Assembly (NCBI GenBank): GCA_026874595.1
Contig: CM049318.1
Coordinates: forward strand, 12,629,241 to 12,693,240
Direction: 5' to 3'
From: Sipunculus nudus
Lineage: Eukaryota; Annelida; Sipuncula; Golfingiida; Sipunculidae
Length of the DNA: 64,000 bases
Shown: one piece after another, positions 47,402 through 59,654 of the stretch
Layout of the letters: the number at the start of each line of letters is the position of its first letter
How positions within the stretch are numbered: the stretch's first letter is position 1
The notes under the pieces: generated by a model
What the model saw: the letters and a program-made list of their open reading frames with translations, nothing else
What the model was told of the DNA's origin: nothing
Databases searched by the model: none
Program-made: the position numbers and the translations under genes

Positions 47402-48074
47402 GATGATCACATGAATCATATTAGAATCATACTGGACAGTCTTAAAGAGGCTGGACTTACAATCAGCATCAGTAAAAGCCTCTTTTTTCTTGACGCAGAC
47501 AACCTTTTTGGGCCATAGAGTTTCACATATGGGGATTTCCACTACCTCTGATAAAGTAGACGCCATAAGGAACTATCCGGCCCTGAGAAATAAGAAAGAA
47601 CTTGAACGTTTCTTAGGAATGTGCGGGTGGTACGCAAAATTTATTCCGGACTATTCCACTTCCGCAGAACCTCTTAATCGTCTCCGTCGAAAAGAGGTCG
47701 AATATCGATGGACTGATAACTGTTCTGCAGCTTTTCAAACATTAAAAGAGCAATTGTGTTCTGCTCCTTGTTTAGCTCATCCGGATCCTGATGAGGATTT
47801 GGAATTACATACGGATGCAAGTGCCGTAGGTCTAGGATCCTGTTTAAACCAAAGACAAAATGGCAACCTACGTACAATAGGCTTCAGTAGTCGAACGCTT
47901 TCTGCAGCTGAGAGAAAATACAGTACAACAGAACGGGAGATTTTGGCGGTTGTCCGGAGCCTAGAAAAGTGGCGACCTTTAATAGAAGGACGTCATACAA
48001 TTGTGGTAACAGATCATCAAGCGCTTACATGGATATTCACTACTAAACATGACTTGCTTCCTCGTCTGTATTGA
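47402..48074 (+). pseudogene. Gypsy RT thumb and RNase H, frameshifted
   Basis: From the TGA at 47399 the frame can be followed (DDHMNHI, LKEAGLTI) to a second T-run region (47473-47510), where it shifts to the frame of TFLGHRVS...IRNYPALRNKKELERFLGMCGWYAKFIP. RNase H follows with HTDASAVGLG, TTEREILAVV and VTDHQALTW, which hold the catalytic acids. It stops at a TGA (48072), but the same frame continues with WVLRVQDFDFEITNRPG and VVPDTLSR, the standard end of the gypsy RNase H domain, so this TGA is a point lesion. Confidence 0.9.
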
Positions 48075-48269
48075 TGGGTTCTTCGTGTACAAGATTTCGA
48101 TTTTGAAATTACAAATCGTCCAGGAAGACTCCATGTCGTCCCAGATACGTTGTCTAGAGACAGCAGGTTCGAAACTGTTATGGAAATTGGTGTAATCGAA
48201 AGGGGAATTGTCACAGACTTTGGTAAGAAGAGTGAGGCACTGGACTCTGTACAACCATCTGATAGCCTG

Positions 48270-48383
48270 TTGGACTGGATCTAATGTGATAAATGTGACA
48301 GGTGGTATCATGATGTTTGTGTTGGTGTTTTGCCTGAAGAAGCAGGTAAAATTGTCTTTGTATGTAGCCTATGTACTCAGGAA
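48270..48383 (+). pseudogene. PHD-like cysteine-rich segment between RNase H and integrase
   Basis: In the RNase H frame, just after TGG ATC TAA (48276-48284), the sequence reads CDKCDRWYHDVCVGV and 14 residues later FVCSLC. This is the C-x2-C-x4-H-x2-C...C-x2-C second half of a PHD finger, including the typical aromatic before the His and VG after the Cys. The expected first C-x(1-2)-C pair upstream is absent: no Cys occurs in this frame between 48075 and 48281. The TAA takes the place where PHD fingers commonly have Gln (WIQC). PHD fingers usually bind histone H3 tails; a role in targeting integration to chromatin is only an inference. Confidence 0.6.
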
Positions 48384-49621
48384 ATTAATCAAACTGTACT
48401 AGAATCAAGGGTACCTGATGTGATGTATCAAAGCATTGGATCCTTACCGGATCTGGACACTATAGCAAGTTTACAACAGGAGGATCCTCAGTTAGGACCT
48501 CTCTTTAAATTCCTTCAGTCTCCTGAAAGCCATCCAGATATTTCTCATGTGATGAGAAAATTAGCTGAGAATTGTGAGGTAGACACTGTATTGTAACAAA
48601 AAACATTAACTGGTCGGAGACTTCTGATACCTCAAGTTTTGAAATTGACTGTGCTTAAAGAGTTACATAATTCTCCTACAGCTGGCCACTTCGGCCGACG
48701 CAAGACTTTGAACCGTATAGTACATCATTTTTACTGGAAGGGCATCGGTAAAGATGTTCGTCGTTGTCGGATATGTCAGGAAATTAAGCCAGTGTATCGT
48801 AAACCACCTGGATTTATGGAAGTGATAAAATCTTCGCAACCATGGGAATTACCAGCAGCAGATTTGGTTGGTCCGTTACCATCCACGCGTGCTCGCCATG
48901 AATACATTCTGGTGACCAGAGACCATTTTACTAAGTGGGTGGAGCTTTTCCCTTTAACTAGAGCTACTGGGAAGATCATAAGCTTGTGTTTGGTGCGAGA
49001 AGTATTTACGCGTTATGGTCCACCTAAGAAACTTCTGACTGATAACGGTTCGCAATTCACCTTCAAGTTTTTACAAGCTGTGTGTAATAAGTGGGGCGTT
49101 GATCTTATACATAGTACTCCCTACCACCCTCAGTGTAACTGGGTGGAGAGGGTCAATCGTGATATAAAGGCTATGTTAGCCAGTTATGTACGGAAGACGG
49201 TGATGATCATCAAAACTGGGATATCCATCTTGCCGAATTTGCTCTAAATTCCATAGAAGACCTGTCTACTGGATGGAGTCCAGCTGCGCTGAACTTGTCA
49301 CGTGAACTAGAATCACCGATCGCTAATAAATTGTTTACCTCTCCTGCTGATGGACCATCAGATCATAACAGCTATATGATATCCAAACTCGCTAAAGACA
49401 AAGTCCGTGCTGATCAGGCCGGTGCTAGGATGCTTGATCAGGCTGCTGCCAGAAAGATTCACTACGATAGGGGAAGGAGAGATGCTACTTTTGTGCCTGA
49501 TGATAGAGTGTTATTGAAAACCCACCCGGTTTCTGATGCGGATAAACAGTTATCAGCAAAGTTGTCTCCTCGGCGGGAGGGACCATATACTGTTGAAGAA
49601 CAACTAGGTAACGTTGATTTT
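48384..49621 (+). pseudogene. Gypsy integrase, frameshifted and split at its 3' end
   Basis: After a spacer and a TAA at 48594 the integrase starts: zinc-binding HNSPTAGHFGRRKT...CRICQ (HHCC), catalytic core with AADLVGPLP (first Asp), LLTDNGSQF (second Asp) and NWVERVNRD (Glu), the usual GxxER Gly being Trp-preceded here. A frameshift near 49200 moves the frame; the continuation has HLAEFALNSIED, then the C-terminal region KIHYDRGRRDATFVPDDRVLLKTHP and KLSPRREGPYTVEEQLGNVD. It is cut at 49621 by the LINE insertion; the final codons are at 59573-59654. No chromodomain follows. Confidence 0.88.
49606..49621. repeat. 16-bp target-site duplication of the LINE (left)
   Basis: AGGTAACGTTGATTTT, repeated exactly at 59573-59588. 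The last T residues merge into the poly-T of the insertion, so the length is 13-16 bp. Confidence 0.85.
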
Positions 49622-50364
49622 TTTTTTTAGCTCAGCTGACTTTCAGTCATGGCGATGGGTCTTTGTCCGGCGTCCTTCCGTCTGTCCGTCCGGCCGGCCG
49701 TCCGTCCGTTAGCAGGGCACAAATCATAACCATAGGGGCTAAGGCCATGAACCCTATGCAGTCTTAGAGGTTATAAAAAGATCTCCTTGCAAACCTGAAA
49801 TTAGGTCACTGCGACCTATATTCTCGAAGTTATGGGGTGTGTTTGCACCCCCCAGAAATAACTCTTTGAGACAAAATTTTCATCCCAAACCTTTCATCTT
49901 TCACATACAGCTCACCTACCAACAGAGGAAGAACCATAATTTTTTTAGTCAAAAGGTCAAAGGTCAAGGTCACAGGGGCCTCCTCTTTGAAAAGCCTGTG
50001 GATGCATTTTAAGCCAACCCTTTCATCCCAATTCTTTGATCTTTCACATATAGCTCACCTACTAAGTTGGAGAAGAATCCTTTAGATTTTGAGGTCACAA
50101 GCTCAAAGGTCAGGGTCACAGGATCCACTTCTTTGAAAAGGTAGTGGACACATTTCAAGCTAGACTTTTCATTCCAGACCTTCCAGCACTGACATCGCTT
50201 CTCTGCCAACAGGGGAAAAGACCTGTTGATTTTTAGGTCAAAGGTCAAGTTCACAGCACCCACTTCTTGCGTGGAGTCATTTTAAGGCAAACTTTTCAAT
50301 CTGTACCTTCCATCATGCCTTACCTACCAATAAGGGAAGAAGCCTATTGATGTTGAGGTCAAAA

Positions 50365-51341
50365 AGTCAAAGGTCAAGGTCACAATATTTAATTGTTCTA
50401 AATGCTTGTGAGCATATTTCAAGTGTAACTGTTCAACCCAAACCTTCAGTCTTTCACATATGCCACATCTATGCATCACTCAGTTTGACTCAAACTTCAT
50501 ATTTATGGGTCTTTTTGCTTGAATAAATTAACTTATTGATTTTGGGGTCAGCTGGTCAGCAGGTTAAAGGTTGCAGGTCAAAGTTATTCACCCATTGGTT
50601 GCCAAGTATTTACACCAGATTTAAGTGGTCAGTAGTTACCCATCATTTAGAAAGAATCCAGTTGATATATGGGCAAAAGGCCAAGGTCATAGGTCAGGGA
50701 TGTTCACAATTACTTATTTTTTAGACCATCTCTATTTTTCTTGTATATATAACCATCTCACTCCAGCTGGTACATCTCCCTGTGTGGCTGTAATTGTGAG
50801 TGACACTGGTGACATATGACTCCCTTTTGTATCAGCCTATTTAGTGATAAGGCTCAGTGATAAGTACCTCGTTACTTCATAACAAAAACACTGTTGTCAG
50901 AATGCTTCAGCCAGGCATTAAGACTTTGAGAGTATAGTATTAAGGTTTAGCTACTGATTTATAAGATGATGGGAACATTTTGCAGTTTATTTTATGGAAT
51001 CCTAGCAATAAACTTAGTTTCCTAGATATCTGAATATTTTAATATATATCACCACATATAAAAGCAAGTGTTTGTTCTCATAATATGTGGATCTGTACCT
51101 TGATTTAGGATGGCTTTTTGTTTTATTTCAAGACTCTTAAACGTGCTTTCTGCATTTTCTTTCTTTCAGGTTTGGCAGTTTACCTACCCTGCTGACCCCA
51201 TTGAAAAGCAGAGTGATAATAAAAATATTGGACTTACACTTTTTACAATTGCATATCTCTAAATCTGATATGAGGGCCTGGACATGCCTTTTGAATTATT
51301 TTGGGCATTTATTACTGGATAATTTCAAAGGTCAAGGGTCA
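50365..51341. repeat. 977-bp tandem duplication, copy A
   Basis: Copy A (50365-51341) and copy B (51342-52303) align at a constant offset of 977 bp, with about six substitutions noted, i.e. over 99% identity. The join is at gtcaaaggtcaaggtcac, which suggests unequal exchange or slippage between AGGTCA modules. Confidence 0.9.
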
Positions 51342-52303
51342 AGTCAAAGGTCAAGGTCACAATATTTAATTGTTCTAAATGCTTGTGAGCATATTTCAAG
51401 TGTAACTGTTCAACCCAAACCTTCAGTCTTTCACATATGCCACATCTATGCATCACTCAGTTTGACTCAAACTTCATATTTATGGGTCTTTTTGCTTGAA
51501 TAAATTAACTTATTGATTTTGGGGTCAGCTGGTCAGCAGGTTAAAGGTTGCAGGTCAAAGTTATTCACCCATTGGTTGCCAAGTAATTACACCAGATTTA
51601 AGTGGTCAGTAGTTACCCATCATTTAGAAAGAATCAAGTTGATATATGGGCAAAAGGCCAAGGTCATAGGTCAGGGATGTTCACAATTACTTATTTTTTA
51701 GACCATCTCTATTTTTCTTGTATATATAACCATCCCACTCCAGCTGGTACATCTCCCTGTGTGGCTGTAATTGTGAGTGACACTGGTGACAAATGACTCC
51801 CTTTTGTATCAGCCTATTAAGTGATAAGGCTCAGTGATAAGTACCTCGTTACTTCATAACAAAAACACTGTTGTCAGAATGCTTCAGCCAGGCATTAAGA
51901 CTTTGAGAGTATAGTATTAAGGTTTAGCTACTGATTTATAAGATGATGGGAACATTTTGCAGTTTATTTTATGGAATCCTAGCAATAAACTTAGTTTCCT
52001 AGATATCTGAATATTTTAATATATATCACAACATATAAAAGCAAGTGTTTGTTCTCATAATATGTGGATCTGTACCTTGATTTAGGATGGCTTTTTGTTT
52101 TATTTCAAGACTCTTAAACGTGCTTTCTGCATTTTCTTTCTTTCAGGTTTGGCAGTTTACCTACCCTGCTGACCCCATTGAAAAGCAGAGTGATAATAAA
52201 AATATTGGACTTACACTTTTTACAATTGCATATCTCTAAATCTGATATGAGGGCCTGGACATGCCTTTTGAATTATTTTGGGCATTTATTACTGGATAAT
52301 TTG
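51342..52303. repeat. 977-bp tandem duplication, copy B
   Basis: Second copy; ends at ggataattt, after which the two copies diverge (copy A continues caaaggtcaagg, copy B gccccaag). Confidence 0.9.
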
Positions 52304-53241
52304 CCCCAAGTTTGGTCTCTTATTGGAGAATGTGGGATATCAAATGTCATACTTGTCAGAAAGCCATTATGTCTGCCAGTTAGCCACCTTAGAAATTCTT
52401 TCTTCAGGGCAGTTTCAGTAATTTTTCTTTAATGTTTGGTCCTATTTAGAGAATGTTTGTTGTCTGATTTCAGACTTGTCAGAAGTCCAATATGGCCACC
52501 AGGCAACCATCTTTTAATTCCTTTTGATCATATTATCTCAAGAACAGTTAAAGTGAATGCAGTTGGATGTATATTTATGTAATCTTGTAAAGGATTGGGT
52601 TAAATATTTCTGAATAAATATTACTATCATTTATAAAAGTGCAGTACAGTTGGCTTGTATTGAATAAAAATTCATACAGAAGCACCTGTTTCTCAATAAT
52701 TCTTGCATGTATTTCCTTGATTTTTGCTATATATTTTGATCTTATATTTGCCCTTTGTGGTTTTCCTTTTGAGACTGACAGGTTTCAAGCAAGCTGTTGG
52801 AATAGTTCCTGATAGCTTAACAATCATGCATTTTCCTCAGACCATCAATTCACTGTGTTTTAACCAGACATAAGTGATATATATTTCTGTTGTCATAGAA
52901 AATTTTCAACAAATTGGCAAATTGGTTCTTCAAAATTTTACTGGAAGTTGTGAATCTCAGTCCATGATATCACAGGTCATGCTTGGCAGCTGAGCGTCAT
53001 GACCCATGGGTCACTTGTTATTATTAACTGAACATATAATACAGATACAGTAACAAACAGTACACATGATTTTACATCATCATACAATGTACAAAACATG
53101 CATACATGTATACATTCACACTAAGGTTGATACACACTAACCGGATGTACATAAACAACATATACAGACAGGGTACATTATAAACATATTGAAATAATCA
53201 TGGTGAATATTTTTTGTTTTTGCTTTAAGATAGGTATTATT

Positions 53242-56200
53242 TCAGCAATAGTTTTCTTTAAAATATTTATTTTTAAATTGTTTCCATTTCTGGTCATGTA
53301 TTACTATTTTACCTTTTGCTCTAGCTATATTTTCTTCTATTATATATATCTGTAATACGTAGTTTGTATTCATACAGAACGTAGGAATTTTTTCTTTACA
53401 CTCACATGTGTATAAGAAATGTTTAAAGAGTAGTATTAAAATTTCTAGAAGGGTGTCTTTGGTAGTGTTCATAATTATAAAGGTTTTTGTGAAATTGCTC
53501 ATGTGTATATCTAAGCCTATGTCTCTCAACCATTTTTTAAAATCAGATATTAAGCTGTATGTTATTTCACAGTGATAAAATATATGAGAATATGTCTCTC
53601 TATCTTTTTTACAAAATGTACACAATTCTGTGTCACTTTTTTTCAATTTATAGAGGAAGGGATTCAAAGGTAGAATCCTATGTAGTAGTTTAAACTGAAA
53701 GGTTCTTAGCTTCTCAGAAATGTTAATACTAGTTATATTTTTGAAGGCTTTAAGTATGATTTCATTGTTTTGTAATTCTAACTCTCTGGTCCACTTTTCC
53801 ATTGGTTTGACTGGCAAAATATAGAGGTTATTTATTATATCCCTGTAGATGAAACGTGAAGTATTTTTCATTCTTAAAATTTTTTCAACCCTATATTCTT
53901 GCAGTTGGACCTTTGGGTTATTCTTTATATCTTTTTTCCAAGTTCCTGGGACTGCATGCAGCAGTCCTGTGTAGTGCATAAAGTTAATAGTAACTTTGTA
54001 TCTGCTTATTAATTCTTCAAAGGTCAGAAATGTTACATTGTTTCCCACATTTTTAGTAATGTCAAAAACTGTTTTGACCCCTGCCTTATATAATTTATTA
54101 TAAAATATTACTGTGTTATTCATTTTTATGTGAGAGTTAAATCACAAATTTGTGACTGAATTTCATTTTTAGAAACTATCTTAGTGTAATTGTAATTGCA
54201 CCAGTATTGGAGTACTTCTTTCCAGAATGGATCACAAGAGACACTCAAATCTTTTACGTCGTTCACTCTTAAGTTACATTTAAATATATATGTACCTAGA
54301 TTTTTTAATTGTACATTAATAATCTGTCTCCAACCATTTTCAGTGGAGCCGCTAAGAAAACGTTCAACCCATGAGATTTTTAAAGATTGTAACTTAGCTT
54401 GGAGATTAATCATATTTAACCCTCTTTTATCTCTCAGTGTTTCTCTTAACCTTGTCTGGTTGGTTATTCCATATAAATTTAAATATTAATCTTTCCACTT
54501 CTTTAATATAAGTTTGTGATGGCTTAGGAAGTACAAGGAATAAATATATAAGTTTTGAAATAATACATGTTTCCACAATGGTTATCCTTCCCGACAAGGA
54601 CATAATTCTGTGTCTCCAGATATTTATAATAGTTTTAATTTTACTAAGGATTTCTTTATAGTTAGTTTCTCTCATTTTTTTCCATTCCGGATGAATTGAG
54701 ATTCCTAAAATTTTAACTGGATTAGTACACCAACACAGACCTAAGTCTTTCAATTGTGCCTGATTATAAAAATAGTTTGTTATCGGCATTATTGTTGTTT
54801 TTTCTATGTTAACTTTAAGACCTGATATTTGTTGAAACCTTTTAAATACATCCAAGACTTCTTTGATTGACATTGGTCCTCCTGTAAGAGTTAAAATAGT
54901 GTCATCTGCATACTGAATAATTTTGTGTTCCTTCTGATCAACTATTACTCCTTTTATTTTACAGTTATTCCTTATTTCATTTGCTAGTATTTCTGCTGCC
55001 AATATGAATAAGTATGGTGATAGGGGACATCCCTGTCTAACACCTCTTGTTACTGAGAAGAAATCAGTGGCCCATCACCTGTTCAGAACACAGCTAAAAA
55101 TATTATGATATAATATCTTAATCCAATTTCGAAGGATTGGTCCAAAATTAAATGCTTGAAGAACTTCTTGAATATAAGGCCATTCTAACTGATCAAATGC
55201 TTTTTCAAAATCCACTGATAACAGGTAACCTCCTATCTTTTTATTTTTTAAATGAGAGATAATGCTTATAATTTTTATTATATTTTCTCCGATATATCGA
55301 TTTTTCATGAAACCAGTTGATCTGAATGGATTATTGAAGGTAAGACTAATTTAAGTTTATTGGCTAAAGTTTTTGCTAATATTTTATAGTCGGTATTAAG
55401 AAGAGAAAGGGGGCGCCAGTTTTTCAAGAGTAGTTGGTCCTTACCTCTCTTAGGAATGAGACATATTATCCCTTGACGCATAGTGAGTGGAAGGCAGCCT
55501 TTATTATATGAGTGACTTATAGCCTTTATAAAATATTCTTTTAAATCAGACCAAAAAGTTTTATAAAATTCTACTGGGAACCCATCTGGACCTGGAGTCT
55601 TATTAAGGGCCATTGAATCAATAGTGTTTTTAAATTCTTCAATTTTAAATTCTATTTCACACAAAGTCCTCTCCTCTTCATTGAGCATTTTATTATTTTC
55701 TAGTCAAAAGAAATCCCTATTAACATTATCAGACTTGGCCTGTGCTGTATATAAATTTGTATAAAATTGTAGTTCCTCCATTAATATCTCTTTGGGTTCC
55801 AATATTATTCCACCTTGTTTATATTTGAGTTTTATTATGGATTTTCGATTAAAGTTTCTTTTTTCTAAGTTAAGAAAATATTTAGTAGGTTTGTTCCCCT
55901 CTGAATACCAGGTGGTTCTACATCTTATAATTGCTCCTTTTGTTTTCTCTTCAACAAACTCTTTATGGTTATTAACTGCTACTTCCCAATTTTCTTTATC
56001 TTTAGTATCACCTGTTGTGTTATATATAGTCTGTATTTGATGAATTAACCTTTCTGAATGTTTTTAATTTGTTGTGTTTGTACTTTTTTCTTGTAGGCTG
56101 CATATGCTATTGTTTCTCCTCTTATCTGACATTTTAAAGTATCCCACATTAATGATGGATTTGTTCCTTTATTATTATTAATAGTATCTTTTATACACTC

Positions 56201-57000
56201 TTTTATTTTGGAGATATAATTTTGATCCTTTAATAATGAAGAATTCAATTTCCAGAAACCTGGTCCATTCTTATGTTCTGTTATTGCCATATTTATTTTA
56301 ATTAAAGAGTGGTCACTTTTATACCCAGCTTCAATATCAGATTGGTTTATACAACTTATTAAGCTATCATTAATTAGAAAGAAGTCAAGTCTGCAAAATA
56401 CTGGATTAGGAAGATATCTATGCCATGTATATTCTAAATGGTTGGGATGTTGTAATCTCCAGATATCAGATAACTGTTCTAATTCTATCCAATGGCTTAT
56501 CACTTGTCTAGATTTCATGTGACTTTTAGAATGCCCGCCCTTTTTATCTAAGTTTGGATTAAGAGTTAAATTAAATCTCCACCTATTATTAAATTGCCTG
56601 TACAGTTGGTGCTGATAACATTAATAAGTTCCTCAAAGAAGCAGGGTTCATCCTTATTTGGTGCATATTTGTTAACAAAGGAGACCTCATGTTGACCTAT
56701 TATTGTATTAATAATTAAATATCTCCCATGATTATCCCGTCTTACAGCTTTTATCTCTAAGGTAGTTTTGTTTTTAATTAATGTACATACCCCTCTTGCT
56801 TGGTTAGTGCCGTGGCTAAAATATATCTGGTGTCCCCATTCTGATTTCCATTTATTTTCACATTTTGAAGTACTATGAGTCTCTTGTAAAAATATAATAT
56901 GACATTCTTTCTTGTTTAACCAATGAAAAACTTCTCTTCTTTTAGAATAACTGGCCAGTCCTTTGGCATTCAATGATACTATCTGACAAGTATTAGACAT
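53242..57000 (-). pseudogene. LINE ORF2: endonuclease and reverse transcriptase (Tx1/L1-like), broken
   Basis: Starts at ATG 57000 with MSNTCQIVSLNAKGL and FLQETHS, the APE-type endonuclease; RLDFFLIN and SDHSLI (near 56.35-56.28 kb) are its later motifs. The RT has LNKTPGPDGFPVEFYKTFW (near 55.6 kb), RPLSLLNTDYKILAK, LLSVDFEKAFDQLEW and the catalytic QYADDT (YADD at about 54901-54912). The C-terminal part ends with a zinc-finger-like CTFCKKDRETYSHIFYHC and stops at 53242. These sentences are typical of the Tx1/L1 group. The frame is interrupted at about six places (near 56.54, 55.70, 55.31, 55.05, 54.42 and 54.12 kb) by frameshifts or stops, so the copy is inactive. Confidence 0.9.
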
Positions 57001-57003
57001 ATA

Positions 57004-59572
57004 TGTACTATGTTAATTATATTTTTTACAAAAGATTTAAAGATATATATTAATGCAATTTTGGTCATTAATGTACCCACATTACATATAATAGCTATGA
57101 CAAACATACAGAAAATAACAAAAGTTACTAAATAACTAAGATAACAGATATGTGACGCGATAACATGCTTCCAAGTTATGATATGTAGTAAGTTCTGATG
57201 CATCTTGCAACAGAAAGAATACCTATCAAATGCTGACTACTTATCAGCGGAGCTCTTAATTATGTGTATAGTAGTTAAAAAACATACTTTCTACAGTAAA
57301 CAAGGTAATCTAAAAAAATTTTAAGTTATAAAAAATATATTCTATCCTATATGGCAGCTTATATGAACAAACCTAATCGATGCAGCAGTCCTATTAAGAT
57401 GCATAATATGTCATGTCTTGTGACCTCTAACCTAATTAATATATCGGTACATGCATTTTGTTGAGACTTTAGATCAAGTGAAATTTGTATTGGTAAATAT
57501 TTATGAGTTAAATAGAATAAATCTACCATATTTTGGCGTCATCATGGTTCCATCAAATTCTGTTGACCTCTGACCTCATTAAATGAACATAGATTTAAGG
57601 AAAGGTGTTATATTGGTTCAATTAGAATTGAGTTTCACTGAGGTCTACCGTATCTCAGGTAATTTATTACAATTACACCTCTGGCCTCATTAATTGTGTA
57701 TGAATTTTTTGCCTATAGTTGATTTGGGCATAATAATCTGTTAGTAACAGGTTATGGAGTTTGTGAAGTTCTATCAAATCAAGTAAATTATAACTGTGAT
57801 ATTACAAGATAAACAGGCCCGAGAAGTAGCCTAGTGTTCTCTGACCTAATTAAATAAACAAATTTTCTGAGAATTTTATTCAGAAAACTATATTGGTTAA
57901 CATTTATAACTTGCATGAAAATCAATCAGATATTTGATGAGGCATCTCAGTGCCACCGAAGTCTAATGACTTCTGCCCTCATTATATGCATGGATTTTCA
58001 TTAATTGTTTTCACGTTCCGATTAAGTTATCATGATGGCCTCACAAAGTAGCTTGGTGTCCTCCAACCTCACTAGGAATTAGTTTACTAAACCCATAATC
58101 AAACCTAGGCAAGAAAATCTGTTGGTAAAAAGATATCTTGGTTTTTGTAAAAATCTGTCAGATCCCAATAAAATTATCACTGTAACACTAAAATTAACAG
58201 TAGAACTGACTATGGGTACACTATGGGTGTATATAAAGTAATTTATAAGTAATATTTATGTTTACACTCTTTTTAGGTGATTTTATAAAATGTTTGCATC
58301 ATTTGCCCAGTACGAATATTAATATTCCATAATTATCGTGTATGTATTGTAACTTACAGCATGAGACTTATCTCCAGAAATAATAATAAAAAAAACTTAA
58401 GTCTAAGTTAAATTGTCTCAACCTGTTGAAACTGTAACTCCTCATCCTGAATGGTAATCTTATCATTAAGCTTAGACTAAAATACAAATATTAATAATTC
58501 TGATATGTTGTTCCACTACAGTGCACTAAGCTGAATCACAAGTTGTAGATTTGTAATATGGAATATCAATATGGTAGTGATACAGGTTATCAATATATTA
58601 AATATTATTTCTAATTTTTGGGGGGTATTTTGTAAAGTTGAGTGTAAATTGAGCTATGAATTATAATTTTAACTGGAATACACTATAGTATATAACTGGG
58701 ATACAAACTATATATGCAATATTTAAACATATATATACGTACATACATAAAGATTCAAGGTTGTCCAGAATCTCTAATACAATATATTATATAATATAAT
58801 CGTGGAAATTATTGAAAGAGAAGCTAAGCATTCTCATCTAATTTTAACATATCATCTGATATTATATCATCTCATCTAATATTAACAATATAATTTTAAC
58901 ATACCATGCATAAAAAAGGCATACAAATTTAATATCCCATACTTGATACCAAAGATGGTTGTGTATCTAAATTCATTTGTAAAAAAAAATCCATTTAAAT
59001 ACATCTCAGATTTATCTCAAAATTAGCATAAATGTATATATAGCACAATCATCTCCATGAGGTAAAATACTTTTCAATTCTTAGGGATTGGATACACGTA
59101 TCTATCTCTCTGTTAATAAAATTTGGCTCAGCAAAAATTAAGCTGTTCTTACATAATTAGTATGTTTACCTACTTTAAATAAAAAAAAGTTTACCAGCAT
59201 CTTCATTAACAGTTTCTGTAACCGTTTTGATGCAAAATTGAGAAAAGAAAAGAGAAAGATCCAGATGCTATTCTTAATTTCATATTTCTTCAGGTAAACA
59301 GAGACTGGACAATGTTGCTGATACATATTAATTGGTTTTGTAACAATTCTGATTGGCCCTCTAAACTGAATGCCAGAGCAAGTGGCTTAAATGTAATTGG
59401 TATTTATAAATGTATTATGTAGATCCCTTTGTATGACATGGCAAAAAGAACATACATTACACAGGTACCCTCTTTGTACTGGATAAAAATTACCATACTC
59501 ATGTTCTTCTAAAGAGAGGTTTAAAACCACCAATTTGAAGTATATCCAGAGTGGTACTGGAAAGTTTTGCCA
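57004..59572 (-). other. LINE 5' region without ORF1
   Basis: About 2.57 kb upstream of ORF2 on the minus strand, inside the target duplication, AT-rich, with no frame that looks like an ORF1 protein. Between about 57415 and 58075 a degenerate phrase (plus strand gacctctgacctcattaat) recurs six times at irregular spacing (90-160 bp), which might be remnants of promoter monomers. Confidence 0.4.
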
Positions 59573-59654
59573 AGGTAACGTTGATTTTCTTATCCGTACG
59601 AAGAAAGGTTTAGAACCCAAACATGTGGACCAGCTGAAGCTTTATTATGAATAA
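59573..59654 (+). pseudogene. Final codons of gypsy pol after the LINE
   Basis: Begins with the second copy of the 16-bp duplication and continues the integrase frame as LIRTKKGLEPKHVDQLKLY to a TAA at 59652-59654. This is the natural end of pol and confirms that the LINE entered a formerly contiguous gene. Confidence 0.82.

Larger units (their letters stand above)
49630..53020 (-). repeat. AGGTCA-rich dispersed repeat with 977-bp tandem duplication
   Basis: On the minus strand it begins aacaagtgacccatgggtcatgacgctcagctg, as does the copy at 29190, and ends cagctgagctaaaaa, so its ends share a short inverted gctcagctg. In plus orientation it carries aaaggtcaaggtcacag modules, at intervals of about 150 bp between 49.95 and 50.38 kb. 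Parts match 6.7-7.8 kb and 26.77-27.46 kb. No protein-coding capacity. Confidence 0.65.
49622..59572 (-). mobile_element. Tx1/L1-like LINE with AGGTCA-repeat 3' region
   Basis: A single 9.95-kb insertion between the duplications. On the minus strand: a 2.57-kb 5' region without a long frame (59572-57004), ORF2 (57000-53242), about 220 bp of AT-rich 3' UTR, then 3.4 kb of AGGTCA-rich repeat, ending in a poly(A) (poly-T at 49621-49628). A target duplication of about 16 bp plus the poly(A) end fits target-primed reverse transcription. Because the duplication encloses both LINE and repeat, the repeat was either carried along as a 3' transduction or is part of the 3' UTR. Confidence 0.75.

Noticed and set aside
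59387-59620. 77-codon minus-strand frame at the gypsy/LINE junction
   Set aside because: It spans the insertion boundary and the antisense of pol, so it cannot be a conserved gene.
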